DNA of 64,000 nt from Photobacterium malacitanum (lineage in GTDB: Bacteria > Pseudomonadota > Gammaproteobacteria > Enterobacterales > Vibrionaceae). The notes under the pieces were generated by a model. The model was given only the letters and a program-made list of their open reading frames with translations. It was not told where the DNA came from and ran no database searches. The translations under genes were made by a program, and so were the position numbers. Shown here piece by piece: positions 55,894 to 64,000 of the stretch. The stretch is from assembly GCF_900185615.1 (NCBI RefSeq), contig NZ_FYAK01000001.1:281701-345700 (forward strand), in the 5' to 3' direction. Every line of letters starts with the position of its first letter. The first letter of the stretch is position 1.

Positions 55894-58752
55894 TTACGCT
55901 TTAGTGATTTTACACAAAGTAACTTTGGTTTCTTGCATCTGAGTTACAGGATCATAACCATATGTTGTCGCTGTGTTTGCAGCTTCGCCTGATACATAAG
56001 GCGCACAACCTTCAGGATAACGATCACGTAAGCTCACACCTTCAAATTCACCACCAAAGTGGAATGGTAAGAATGCTAAGCCTTCACGTACACGCGGTGT
56101 TACCATTGCTTTTACTTTAATACGCCCTTTTTCAGCGCCCTCAACCCACACCATCTCGCCATCTTTAATGCCGCGATCGTTCGCATCTTTGAGGTTAATT
56201 TCTACAAACATTTCTTGTTGTAGCTCAGCAAGCCATGGGTTTGAACGCGTCTCTTCACCACCACCTTCATACTCAACCAAGCGGCCCGACGTTAGAATAA
56301 TTGGGTATTCTTTTGATACGTCTTTTTCTTGAATTGACTTGTAAAGTGTTGGTAAACGGAACATCGCTTTGCTGTCGTCCCACGTTTGGTATTCTGGTAA
56401 TAAGTCACGACGTGGTGTGTACAATGGTTCACGGTGGATTGGCACTGCATCTGGGAATGTCCAAACTACAGTACGTGCTTTTGCGTTACCGTAAGGAATA
56501 CAACCGTGCTTAATCGCTACTCGCTGAATACCGCCAGAAAGATCTGTTTTCCAGTTTTTACCTTCAGCAGCCACTTTCTCTTCTGCTGTCAGTTCATCCC
56601 ACCAACCAAGTTGCTTAAGCATCTTCGCGGTAAATTCTGGGTAGCCATCTTCTAAATCACAACCTAAAGAGTAGCTATCATCGGCCAATAAACTTACCCC
56701 ATTACGTTCAACACCAAAGCGAGCACGGAAGTTACCGCCACCTTGTGCCACGGTTTTAGAGGTATCATAAAGAATATGGGTACCAGGGTGTTTCATCTCT
56801 GGTGTACCCCAACATGGCCAAGGTAAACCGTAAGTTTCACCATTAGCAGGCCCACCAATCGCTTCAAGCGTAGTGAAATCAAATGTACCCCAATTTTGTT
56901 GGTGCTCTTTCAATCGCTCTGGGCTTTGACCAGTGTAACCAATTGTCCACATACCTTTGTTGTATTCGCGAGTAATGTCTTCAATGTTTGGTTTATTATT
57001 CTCAACTTTAATGTGTTTGAATAACTGATCGGAGAAACCAAGGCGCTGAGTTAATAAGTAAATGATTTCATGATCAGGTTTCGCATCAAACAACGGTTCA
57101 ATAACTTGATCTCGCCACTGAATCGAGCGGTTAGTTGCCGTTACGGAGCCATAAGTTTCAAACTGTGTCGTTGCCGGGAAAAGATATACGTTATCAGTAC
57201 GGCCATTCATTACTGCGGCAACACCTGGGTATGGGTCAACGATAACCATCATATCCAGTTTTTCCATCGCAGTTTTCATTTCAGGACCACGTGTTTGTGA
57301 GTTAACAGCATGACCCCAATAGAACATTGCACGAATATTATCGCGTTGTTCAATCTTATCTTTGTTCTCTAAAACACCATCAATCCAACGTGATACTGGA
57401 ATACCCGCGCTGTTCATTGGTTTTTTGCCGTTATAGGTATTTTGATCAAAACGGCCTTGTAGCCATGAGTAATCAATGTCCCAAACTTGTGCCCAGTGCT
57501 TCCAAGCACCTTCAGACAAGCCGTAATAACCTGGTAGGTTGTCAGAAAGCACACCAAAGTCAGTCGCGCCCTGAACGTTATCATGGCCACGGAAGATATT
57601 TGCACCGCCGCCTGACTTACCCATGTTGCCAAGTGCAAGTTCTAAAATACAGTAAGCACGGGTGTTGTTGTTACCTGTAGTATGCTGAGTACCACCCATA
57701 CACCAAACAACACAACCAGGACGGTTTTCAGAAAGCATTTTCGCGGTCTGGTAAACTTGCTCTTCTGACGCGCCAGTTACACGTTCAACTTCTTTCGGGT
57801 TCCATTTTGCCACTTGCTCACGCACTTCTTCCATGCCGTAAACTCGTTGACGAATAAACTCTTTGTCTTCCCAACCATTGTTAAAGATGTGGTATAGCAC
57901 ACCCCAAACAAAGGCAACGTCAGTACCTGGGCGTAGTGAAACATAATGATCAGCTTTTGCCGCAGTACGGGTACGACGCGGATCTACCACCACAATTTTA
58001 CAACTGTTGGTCTCTTTCGCGATCAGGATATGCTGCATTGCTACAGGGTGAGCTTCTGCTGGGTTTGAACCAATAAACAGAATCGACTTACAGTTATGCA
58101 TGTCGTTCAGTGAGTTGGTCATCGCACCGTAGCCCCATGTATTTGCAACACCCGCAACCGTGGTTGAGTGACAAATACGCGCTTGGTGATCGACGTTATT
58201 CGAACCCCATAACGAGACCATTTTACGGAATAAGTACGCTTGCTCGTTGTTGTGCTTCGCTGAACCTAAAAAGTAAACGGAATCTGGGCCTGATTCTTCA
58301 CGAATTTTTAGCACTTGCTGGCTAACTTCGTCTAATGCTTGCTCCCAGCTTAGTTTTTTCCACTTACCGTTAACCAATTTCATTGGGTATTTTACGCGTT
58401 TAGCACCATGGCCATGTTCACGCAGCGCAGCCCCTTTTGCACAATGCCCACCAGCATTAAAAGGATGATCAAAAGCGGGTTCCTGATGGGTCCATACACC
58501 ATCTTGAGTTTCAGCATAAATGCCACAACCTACAGAACAGTGAGAACAAATAGTGCGCTTAACAACTTTAGGTGCACTGTAATCAGCTTCAGGGAAAGCT
58601 TCTGCTTTACGCATAAAACCAGGTGCAAAAAGACTCGCACCAGCAACACCACCAGCAGCGGCAAGAGAAGAATTACGAATAAAAGAACGGCGAGAAATAC
58701 CTAGTTGGTTTTCATCTTTGCTCACTTTATCGGAACGTTTAGTTAATTTCAT
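55894..58752 (-). CDS. fdhA: Formate dehydrogenase catalytic (alpha) subunit, cysteine type
   Basis: Molybdopterin (bis-MGD) enzyme oxidising formate to CO2 on the periplasmic side. The 952 aa start with a twin-arginine signal (RRSFIRNSS then a hydrophobic stretch). A [4Fe-4S] site follows: CSHCSVGCGIYAE with a fourth Cys in GGHCAKGAA. The metal ligand is Cys194 in ARICHSTTVAG, where E. coli FdnG/FdoG has selenocysteine. The C-terminal MopB-type dinucleotide-binding domain begins near ILTSGRLVEYEGGG. The whole frame is intact and no in-frame TGA is needed. Confidence 0.96.
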   Translation of the reverse strand: MKLTKRSDKVSKDENQLGISRRSFIRNSSLAAAGGVAGASLFAPGFMRKAEAFPEADYSAPKVVKRTICSHCSVGCGIYAETQDGVWTHQEPAFDHPFNAGGHCAKGAALREHGHGAKRVKYPMKLVNGKWKKLSWEQALDEVSQQVLKIREESGPDSVYFLGSAKHNNEQAYLFRKMVSLWGSNNVDHQARICHSTTVAGVANTWGYGAMTNSLNDMHNCKSILFIGSNPAEAHPVAMQHILIAKETNSCKIVVVDPRRTRTAAKADHYVSLRPGTDVAFVWGVLYHIFNNGWEDKEFIRQRVYGMEEVREQVAKWNPKEVERVTGASEEQVYQTAKMLSENRPGCVVWCMGGTQHTTGNNNTRAYCILELALGNMGKSGGGANIFRGHDNVQGATDFGVLSDNLPGYYGLSEGAWKHWAQVWDIDYSWLQGRFDQNTYNGKKPMNSAGIPVSRWIDGVLENKDKIEQRDNIRAMFYWGHAVNSQTRGPEMKTAMEKLDMMVIVDPYPGVAAVMNGRTDNVYLFPATTQFETYGSVTATNRSIQWRDQVIEPLFDAKPDHEIIYLLTQRLGFSDQLFKHIKVENNKPNIEDITREYNKGMWTIGYTGQSPERLKEHQQNWGTFDFTTLEAIGGPANGETYGLPWPCWGTPEMKHPGTHILYDTSKTVAQGGGNFRARFGVERNGVSLLADDSYSLGCDLEDGYPEFTAKMLKQLGWWDELTAEEKVAAEGKNWKTDLSGGIQRVAIKHGCIPYGNAKARTVVWTFPDAVPIHREPLYTPRRDLLPEYQTWDDSKAMFRLPTLYKSIQEKDVSKEYPIILTSGRLVEYEGGGEETRSNPWLAELQQEMFVEINLKDANDRGIKDGEMVWVEGAEKGRIKVKAMVTPRVREGLAFLPFHFGGEFEGVSLRDRYPEGCAPYVSGEAANTATTYGYDPVTQMQETKVTLCKITKA

Positions 58753-58764
58753 TTAAGGCTCCGC

Positions 58765-58962
58765 TTATAGGGTATTGTAGTAATCACGAATATGTTGGGT
58801 TTCGTGATACCCTTTTTTTGTTTTAGGATCTTTCTTATCCGTCTCAGTAGTTGATGCCTGAACCGTTGTTGCCGTTCCAGCAACAACAGCGCCTGCAGCA
58901 ACAGACAAACCAATATTTTTCAATAATTGGCGACGACTATTATTTGTTTTTTGCTCACTCAT
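58765..58962 (-). CDS. Small twin-arginine signal protein of the formate dehydrogenase cluster
   Basis: A 65-aa protein with a TAT signal (NSRRQLLKNIG followed by a small-residue hydrophobic stretch, AAGAVVAGTATTV) and a short polar tail with HETQHIRDYYNTL. Such small TAT proteins are regularly found just before the alpha-subunit gene; the role is unknown. It lies 12 bases before fdhA. Confidence 0.88.
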   Translation of the reverse strand: MSEQKTNNSRRQLLKNIGLSVAAGAVVAGTATTVQASTTETDKKDPKTKKGYHETQHIRDYYNTL

Positions 58963-59028
58963 TGCGTTTGCTCCTCTATCGCCACGCTAATTAACAGGTG
59001 TCGATTTTTTATTATAGCGAGTATCTTT

Positions 59029-59646
59029 TTATTGGGATTCTAAGAAACGGGTTTTTTCTATTGTTAGAAATTGCCACGCTAATTCACCAACTGCGGTATA
59101 AAACACTGCACTTTTTGCTGCTTTTAAATCCGTACAAAATTTCTCACACCAAGGTGCAAGATGACGGTTAAAAAATCTTTGCTGAAGGTGTTCATCACCA
59201 CCTTCCACCAGCATAGCCATCACTTCTAATAACGCTGAAATATGATCTTCTGGTTCGATAACAGATTGCGCACGTTCAAAGCCAAGTTGTCTTAAATCTT
59301 GACGCAAATAAGCCAAAGGCATTTCCATTAATGATCCGGTTAAATACCATGAACCAAATGGAATAACTTCCCCACGACCAATACCAATGAACACATCTTG
59401 ATATTCTTCTTCAACACTCAATAATGTCGTTTTCTGAGCCGCTAGTTTTAGTAATGGCCAAGCTGAAGCCATGGTCTGGCGTTGAAATGTTTGTGCCGTA
59501 TCAACATCAATATTTGCAAGAAATTCAAGCACAGATTGTGCAGGGGCTTGACGACATAAATGTGCCAACATGTTATAAATTTCAATACGTAATAAATCGT
59601 CTTGATCAAGCAGATTAGTGTGAGAATTCATAGCTGCATTTTCCAT
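59029..59646 (-). CDS. TorD/DmsD-family molybdoenzyme chaperone
   Basis: A 205-aa all-helical cytoplasmic protein of the TorD family. The family core is seen in EEEYQDVFIGIGRGEVIPFGSWYLTG and PEDHISALLEVMAML. It should bind the TAT signal and assist cofactor insertion of FdhA. It is 9 bases beyond the polyferredoxin gene. ATG 59631 (residue 6) is an alternative start. Confidence 0.88.
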   Translation of the reverse strand: MENAAMNSHTNLLDQDDLLRIEIYNMLAHLCRQAPAQSVLEFLANIDVDTAQTFQRQTMASAWPLLKLAAQKTTLLSVEEEYQDVFIGIGRGEVIPFGSWYLTGSLMEMPLAYLRQDLRQLGFERAQSVIEPEDHISALLEVMAMLVEGGDEHLQQRFFNRHLAPWCEKFCTDLKAAKSAVFYTAVGELAWQFLTIEKTRFLESQ

Positions 59647-59655
59647 ATATTGACC

Positions 59656-61335
59656 TTAAACCCTTGCCTGACTTTGTGGATCTTGTTCCATCTTTTCAAA
59701 AATATCGCGAACACGACAATCTTCACACATAGATAAACGACGAATCGCTTCTCCTTGAAAATGTGAATGACGTTGAAGTTTTTCTGTCAACATTTTCACC
59801 ATAGATGCTGGGGCAAAAGGTTTTCCACAACTGATACAACATGCAGCAGGTTCTTCATGAATAAGTTTATCGGCTTTACGTGCTTGCCAATCCCAATTAA
59901 ATCCAGCTTCAAGAGTGATCACTTTCTCAGGACATGCTGTTTCACACATACCACATTGAATACAATCTTGTTCTACAAATAATAATCCAGGACGATCACC
60001 AATAGCATGCAAGGCTCGAGTTGGACAAACAGCAACACAACTCATACATAATGTACAATCATCAGTTTTACAGGTTACCGAACCATAAGGTGCATTAGCT
60101 GCAACTGTTGAGTGCGTCGGTTGTAACGGACTTGAGTGATTAAGTGTTTCTAGAACCGTAAATAGTTTTTCACGCTTAGTGCCTGTGAGTGCCGCTTCAA
60201 TCGGAGTGATAAGTGCAGACTCATAAGCTTTAAAATTCGCGCTATCAGCAAAATCAAACAAACAAATACGATCAGACTCATAACCTAATTCTGTTAAGAA
60301 ATTTTGAGCAATGGCTAATTCATTCGTTAGAACAGCATCAATCGTCGCTGGAATATAAGTGGTATTAGTCGCTAATAGAACTTGATGCGCACCATAAGCT
60401 AACGCACTAAACCAAGTATCAATACCAACAGTCGCTAGCTCTTCTAATGCAATCGTAATAACTGAACTAGGAAGTACAGCAAGTGCCTTTATAACAGCGG
60501 CAGTATCACGTTCACCATAAAGTAACAGTGTTGGCGCTTGACCCCCTTCTTGTTTATAACGTGCTAAGACGCTATGAACAAAATTTTGAGTAATTTGAGG
60601 ATCAGGTAAAGCATAACTAATTGCTTCAGTTGGACATGCTGTCGCACATGTACCTACGCCCTGACAAAGATAAGGGTCAATCGCAATCGCAACCTCATCT
60701 GAACTTAAAGCACCCGCTGGGCAGGCATCAATACAACGATCACAACCTTTTACGCCACGCGATGAATGCGCACAAAGATCAGGGTTTAAACGAAAATATT
60801 TCGGCTTATCAAATGTACCTATCATGGCAGGTAGATCTTCCACCAGCGCGGCAAGTTTTGCAGTAATTTGAGCTTCAGTTCGTTGACCTAATGCATAATA
60901 ACCAGCTGCAGGAATTTCAACATTAATAACCCCTGTTGCTGTCATATCAAGAACAATATCAAAACATTGACGTCCAATAGCTATTTTGGCTAAGTTCGTT
61001 TCAAGTCCATTAGCTTCATGTCCAATGCAACAATGAACATCAAATGCTCCCAGATAACCTTTTACAGTCACAGTTTGACTGTAATACAGCGTATGAGCTG
61101 TTTTGATATTCGGAGTGTTTGCATCTGTCGCGAGTAACGTCACGCTATTCAATGCCGAAAACTGATCAGCAACATTAAGGAGTTGTTGTGCTTCACCAAT
61201 TATCAATAAATTACCACGACTCTCATATGTCACTGTAGGCGGAATAAGATTGGCAAGTTCTACTGTTCCAGTAATGGCTGCAGCACGAGCCACACCATTA
61301 ATATCAGTAAATGCATTTAATGTACTTTTTAACAT
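59656..61335 (-). CDS. Polyferredoxin of the formate dehydrogenase cluster
   Basis: A 559-aa cytoplasmic iron-sulfur protein. The N-terminal part (1-200) has no obvious motif. Ferredoxin groups are CDRCIDACPAGAL and CQGVGTCATACPTEAI in the middle, and CTLCMSCVAVCPTRAL and CIQCGMCETACPEKVI towards the end. Further C-terminal cysteines are CISCGKPF and CEDCRVRD. It probably transfers electrons or reductant for maturation of formate dehydrogenase, or links it to another acceptor. It is preceded by a sigma-54-type site. Confidence 0.9.
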   Translation of the reverse strand: MLKSTLNAFTDINGVARAAAITGTVELANLIPPTVTYESRGNLLIIGEAQQLLNVADQFSALNSVTLLATDANTPNIKTAHTLYYSQTVTVKGYLGAFDVHCCIGHEANGLETNLAKIAIGRQCFDIVLDMTATGVINVEIPAAGYYALGQRTEAQITAKLAALVEDLPAMIGTFDKPKYFRLNPDLCAHSSRGVKGCDRCIDACPAGALSSDEVAIAIDPYLCQGVGTCATACPTEAISYALPDPQITQNFVHSVLARYKQEGGQAPTLLLYGERDTAAVIKALAVLPSSVITIALEELATVGIDTWFSALAYGAHQVLLATNTTYIPATIDAVLTNELAIAQNFLTELGYESDRICLFDFADSANFKAYESALITPIEAALTGTKREKLFTVLETLNHSSPLQPTHSTVAANAPYGSVTCKTDDCTLCMSCVAVCPTRALHAIGDRPGLLFVEQDCIQCGMCETACPEKVITLEAGFNWDWQARKADKLIHEEPAACCISCGKPFAPASMVKMLTEKLQRHSHFQGEAIRRLSMCEDCRVRDIFEKMEQDPQSQARV

Positions 61336-61408
61336 TGTTATTCCTGTTTGCTCACTACCGCTAATCAGTGTCGTGGGAAGATAGTAATTTTTCTTCTACT
61401 CTCTATAG

Positions 61409-61424
61409 AGCAATAACCGATCCA
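61409..61424 (-). promoter_or_regulatory. Sigma-54-type promoter of the polyferredoxin-fdh operon
   Basis: Minus strand TGGATCGGTTATTGCT: TGG (-24) and TTGCT (-12) with the correct spacing. The -12 element ends 73 bases before the polyferredoxin start. Upstream lie AGACATTTTGTCT (inverted repeat, 61495-61507) and TTGCTATTAAGCAA (61479-61492), possible activator sites. Confidence 0.6.
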
Positions 61425-61632
61425 ACTTTTCACGGAATAAAATGACCTAAAAGGAACTAAAATCATAACGTTCATATATTGCTATTAAGCAATGAGACAT
61501 TTTGTCTTACTTGTAGCGAACTAACGCGCCAAATTGTCTCTACGTATAATTTTGGTCATATTCCCTTTTTGTCCCAGTGTATTTTTATTTCTGCTTTTCT
61601 TAATTATTACTTAGTAACGCTTTTTTATTGGC

Positions 61633-62358
61633 TTAATGCTTATTCTTAGGAACAGCATCTTTATCTATATTTATACCGTCAACACTATTCACCAATAGAT
61701 CGTTATCCGTATGTTTGTCTTCTATAGCGGTAATAGCAGTATCTGTAACTATCGAATCATCAGTTTCAGTATCGATAACAGCATCGGCATTGCTATCTAA
61801 TGGAGATTCCAAAACATCCGCTGTTGTAGGGGGTGATGTTAGTGCAGAAAGGCCATCTTCTTTTAATTTCTCTGTTGCTGTTTCAGTAACGCTATTTATC
61901 CAACCACGCATTTGTGAGGCAATCTCTGGCGCTAACCCCTCCATATTGCTAAAGTCTTCAGTACTATCATCCATATCACTGATATAATTAAACTCTTGTG
62001 AATGAAATAGTTTACGTAATGCCGCTTTTTTTACTGACTTAGTCACTTGTTGTTGCATAAATGACGCGACACCAGATTCATAAGTCACTTTATCTGCATC
62101 ATCAATGGTCAATTCAACAACAGGTTCTGGTGTAATAGCGCTCTCTGAAATTATTGCTGCATCTGCTATTGCTGGCGATTGATGACTACTATCAGTGTTC
62201 GCTATCTTATCGACGGCAGTATTCTCACAATCAACACACTCAGGTTTATCGCGACCCACACCATCAGTAACATCATTATCCGTTGATTCTAATGGTTCAC
62301 TCTTTTCAACCGCTGTTAATTTACGGCTTGACCAACGTTCGAAAAAATTAGTTGCCAC
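61633..62358 (-). CDS. DUF3306 family protein
   Basis: A 241-aa acidic protein. The start is GTG 62358: AGGA lies seven bases before it, it overlaps the end of the DUF3305 gene by 11 bases, and it gives the family N-terminus ATNFFERWSSRKL. The frame itself runs to 62418. The middle holds the conserved AALRKLFHSQEFNYISDMDD and the rest is low-complexity acidic sequence. The family accompanies formate dehydrogenase clusters; its function is unknown. Confidence 0.87.
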   Translation of the reverse strand: MATNFFERWSSRKLTAVEKSEPLESTDNDVTDGVGRDKPECVDCENTAVDKIANTDSSHQSPAIADAAIISESAITPEPVVELTIDDADKVTYESGVASFMQQQVTKSVKKAALRKLFHSQEFNYISDMDDSTEDFSNMEGLAPEIASQMRGWINSVTETATEKLKEDGLSALTSPPTTADVLESPLDSNADAVIDTETDDSIVTDTAITAIEDKHTDNDLLVNSVDGINIDKDAVPKNKH

Positions 62359-62845
62359 TTGAACGTCCTTTTTTCTTATCGCCGCCACGTTTACGTTTAA
62401 ATTCAAACAATTCCCCATGCCGGCCTAAAAACGCTTCCATCCAAGCTTGAACAGCTAATGGAATCTCTATATGTAAAACAACATAATCACCATCCATATA
62501 ACGTGCAGCCACGCCTTGTGCCGCAGTCACTAAAACGGGTTTTAATTGCTCATTTTCTTCCGCGCAAATAAAAAACAAGTGCGGCGTTTGTGAATTTAGA
62601 TTAAACCGATACTCCATTCGCTCATCACGGAAAAGTTCTAAAGGCATCATATAGTTACCTGAACCTAATTGGGCAATTTCCCTATCTGAAGTAAGATCTT
62701 CTTCATACAAACAAATATCTTCAATCGTCCATGCATATGTTGTCCAACGACCTACTTGACGCTCTTCTGCTTGTAGGCGAAAGTTAATAGGCCAAACATG
62801 TTCATTTTTCTTTAATTCAAGTTCTGCTTGTTTTGGCACATTCAC
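62348..62845 (-). CDS. DUF3305 family protein
   Basis: A 165-aa protein of the DUF3305 family, always near formate dehydrogenase genes as far as I recall. Core segments are VGRWTTYAWTIEDI, LELFRDERMEYRFNLNSQTPHLFFIC and VQAWMEAFLGRHGELF; the C-terminus is strongly basic. It is the first gene of a short two-gene unit with DUF3306. A sigma-54-type site lies about 85 bases upstream. Confidence 0.88.
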   Translation of the reverse strand: MNVPKQAELELKKNEHVWPINFRLQAEERQVGRWTTYAWTIEDICLYEEDLTSDREIAQLGSGNYMMPLELFRDERMEYRFNLNSQTPHLFFICAEENEQLKPVLVTAAQGVAARYMDGDYVVLHIEIPLAVQAWMEAFLGRHGELFEFKRKRGGDKKKGRSSGN

Positions 62846-62929
62846 TCCTACTGGCAGTTTTGGTCTGCCTTGATATGGTTATTAAATAATGATTGCAGGC
62901 ATATTTTATGTCGCGATTAATTGGATATA

Positions 62930-62945
62930 AGCAAATTTTAGACCA
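62930..62945 (-). promoter_or_regulatory. Sigma-54-type promoter of the DUF3305-DUF3306 unit
   Basis: Minus strand TGGTCTAAAATTTGCT: TGG and TTGCT in correct spacing, with a weaker match in the second half of the -24 element. Confidence 0.5.
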
Positions 62946-62961
62946 ATAAAAAAAAACCACA

Positions 62962-62980
62962 TGAAAAGTAGCCTTTTTCA
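62962..62980. promoter_or_regulatory. Inverted repeat between divergent sigma-54 promoters
   Basis: TGAAAA-GTAGCCT-TTTTCA is a 6-7-6 inverted repeat between the two divergent sites. It could bind a shared enhancer-binding activator, although its distance to each promoter (17 and 51 bases) is short. Confidence 0.35.
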
Positions 62981-63031
62981 CTGTTTTTATTCATTAACGG
63001 CCAATGCGCTAATTTGGATTTTTAATAATAG

Positions 63032-63047
63032 TGGAACAATCTTTGCT
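63032..63047 (+). promoter_or_regulatory. Sigma-54-type promoter of fdhD
   Basis: TGGAACAATCTTTGCT differs from the sigma-54 consensus TGGCAC-N5-TTGCW at one position and keeps the invariant GG and GC with correct spacing. It ends 62 bases before the fdhD start. Confidence 0.62.
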
Positions 63048-63109
63048 TAGCTTTCATTTCCAATATGTGTTGTTGGATAGATATCAACCTTAATACGTAG
63101 GAATTTCAG

Positions 63110-63955
63110 ATGGCGACATTGCCTAAAATAATAAAAACCCAAGCAACTGTGCAGCAAACAATGTCAGTAGAGATTGTTGATGAATATGGTGACCGACAAA
63201 CAAAAGAGATTGCCTGTGAACATCCATTAACGGTGTACCTTAATTGGGTTGAAGTTGTTACGCTGATGACATTAGGTGAACGTCCTTCTGCGTTAGTCTT
63301 AGGTTACCTAAAAAACCAAGGCTTTATTAATGACCTTAGTGCGATCGAATCTGTAATGATTGATTGGCAAACGAATGCTGCCGTTATCATTACCCATGAA
63401 AACACCGAAAACCTAGCTCAACAATTAGAAAAAAAAACCGTCACTTCCGGCTGTGGCCAAGGCACCATGTATGGCAATGTCATGAAAAAGCTCGATGGTA
63501 TTACATTGCCTCAGCCCCAAATTAAACAATCGATGCTATATGGTCTATTAGAAGCATTAACCCATCATAATGAAACCTATAAAGCAGCGGGTGCCGTACA
63601 TGGCTGCGCGGTCTGTAAAGGCACTGAGATTCTATCGTTTGTGGAAGATGTTGGTCGTCATAACGCCGTTGATACCCTAGCCGGTGAAATGTGGCTACAA
63701 CAGCAAACAGGCGAAGATAAGATTTTCTATACCACAGGCCGTTTAACGTCTGAAATGGTCATCAAAGTTGCGCAAATGGGGATCCCTGTGTTGCTGTCTC
63801 GCTCTGGTGCTACGCAAATGGGCTATGATCTTGCTAAGAAACTAGGCATCACCATGATTGCACGAGCTAAAGGGTTACGCTTTCAAATCTATAATGGCAG
63901 TGACAATATTGAGTTGGATGTTAAAGGCAATAACCATCAAGGGAATCAAGACTAA
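63110..63955 (+). CDS. fdhD: Sulfurtransferase FdhD for formate dehydrogenase maturation
   Basis: Transfers sulfur from IscS to the molybdenum cofactor of formate dehydrogenase. The 281 aa have the FdhD core: LGERPSALVLGYLKNQGFI, HGCAVCKGTEILSFVEDVGRHNAVD and FYTTGRLTSEMVIKVAQMGIPVLLSRSGAT. The catalytic loop reads TSGCGQGTM: Cys115 is present but the second Cys of the E. coli CxxC is replaced by Gly118. The gene is divergent from DUF3305. Its stop shares one base with the next start codon. Confidence 0.94.
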   Translation: MATLPKIIKTQATVQQTMSVEIVDEYGDRQTKEIACEHPLTVYLNWVEVVTLMTLGERPSALVLGYLKNQGFINDLSAIESVMIDWQTNAAVIITHENTENLAQQLEKKTVTSGCGQGTMYGNVMKKLDGITLPQPQIKQSMLYGLLEALTHHNETYKAAGAVHGCAVCKGTEILSFVEDVGRHNAVDTLAGEMWLQQQTGEDKIFYTTGRLTSEMVIKVAQMGIPVLLSRSGATQMGYDLAKKLGITMIARAKGLRFQIYNGSDNIELDVKGNNHQGNQD

Positions 63956-64000
63956 TGGCTGATTTTCCTGAATTTATGAATGCCAAGTTAGTTGCTGAGT
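63955..64000 (+). CDS. Start of a gene downstream of fdhD, cut by the window edge
   Basis: An ATG overlaps the fdhD stop by one base and the frame is open to the end of the window (MADFPEFMNAKLVAE). Translational coupling with fdhD is likely. Fifteen residues are too few to name it. Confidence 0.6.
   Translation, partial: MADFPEFMNAKLVAE

Noticed and set aside
57327-57680. 117-codon plus-strand frame inside fdhA
   Set aside because: It is antisense to a strongly conserved gene and reads as low-quality sequence.
61479-61492. TTGCTATTAAGCAA as an FNR site
   Set aside because: Both half-sites differ from the FNR consensus at an important position. It may instead be part of a sigma-54 activator site, so it is only mentioned in the promoter entry.
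1-64000. CRISPR array, tRNA, rRNA, prophage or integron
   Set aside because: I looked for regularly spaced repeats, tRNA T-loop signatures, phage gene runs and integrase genes on both strands and found none.

Overview
The window looks like a stretch of the main chromosome of an AT-rich marine gammaproteobacterium of the Vibrionaceae, most probably Photobacterium. The genus is inferred from gene content, protein similarity recalled from memory and base composition; no database was searched. Supporting blocks are prc / pepN-DUF2835-gdhB-pyrD-zapC / rlmL-uup / rmf-fabA-lonH-matP, nosP-kinase / ccoI-ccoS-fnr-uspE-ttcA, and cobB next to a formate dehydrogenase cluster. I recall similar blocks on Vibrio cholerae chromosome 1. 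Coding density is high, there is no rRNA or tRNA, and most transcription units end in clear hairpin-plus-T-run terminators.

Region 1 (1-25.5 kb) is ordinary core genome: the 3' part of prc, a small secreted protein, pncB, pepN, DUF2835, the large NAD-glutamate dehydrogenase, pyrD, zapC, rlmL, a glutaredoxin-like gene, uup, a DUF3466 exported protein with a GlyGly-CTERM tail, rmf (57 aa), fabA, the Lon-like protease lonH, matP, DUF3634 and a PPC/DUF296 protein. pyrD is preceded by a PurR-type operator and, closer in, a perfect FNR-type palindrome.

Region 2 (25.5-32.5 kb) is the most accessory-looking part. It holds a small coiled-coil gene, a two-gene operon built like toxRS or tcpPH (a membrane-anchored winged-helix regulator plus a small anchored partner), a truncated ISNCY-type transposase remnant, a NosP-type FIST protein with its hybrid histidine kinase (probable nitric-oxide signalling), and a short-chain dehydrogenase.

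Region 3 (32.5-42.5 kb) holds a YtkA-like anchored protein, then ccoI, ccoS, a TauE-like membrane protein, fnr (with its own FNR box) and uspE. The cbb3 oxidase structural genes ccoNOPQ are not in this window. A lipoprotein, a secreted trypsin-like protease with two repeated C-terminal domains, its anchored neighbour, and ttcA follow.

Region 4 (42.5-53.9 kb) is dacA, an M32 carboxypeptidase, a small acidic protein, pepT (with an FNR-like upstream site), a multi-pass membrane protein, potABC, a terminator, a structured leader, potD and cobB.

Region 5 (54-64 kb) is a respiratory formate dehydrogenase cluster: cytochrome b, iron-sulfur and catalytic subunits, a small TAT protein, a TorD-type chaperone, a polyferredoxin, DUF3306 and DUF3305, with fdhD divergent. 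Three sites with correctly spaced -24/-12 (sigma-54) elements lie in front of the three apparent transcription units, and an inverted repeat sits between the two divergent ones. No sigma-54 activator gene is in the window.

The recurring theme is anaerobic and micro-aerobic respiration and its sensing (FNR, NosP, cco assembly, formate dehydrogenase). The strongest candidates for something under-described are the toxRS-like pair, the protease with its partner, the missing oxidase genes, and the sigma-54 control of the formate dehydrogenase cluster.
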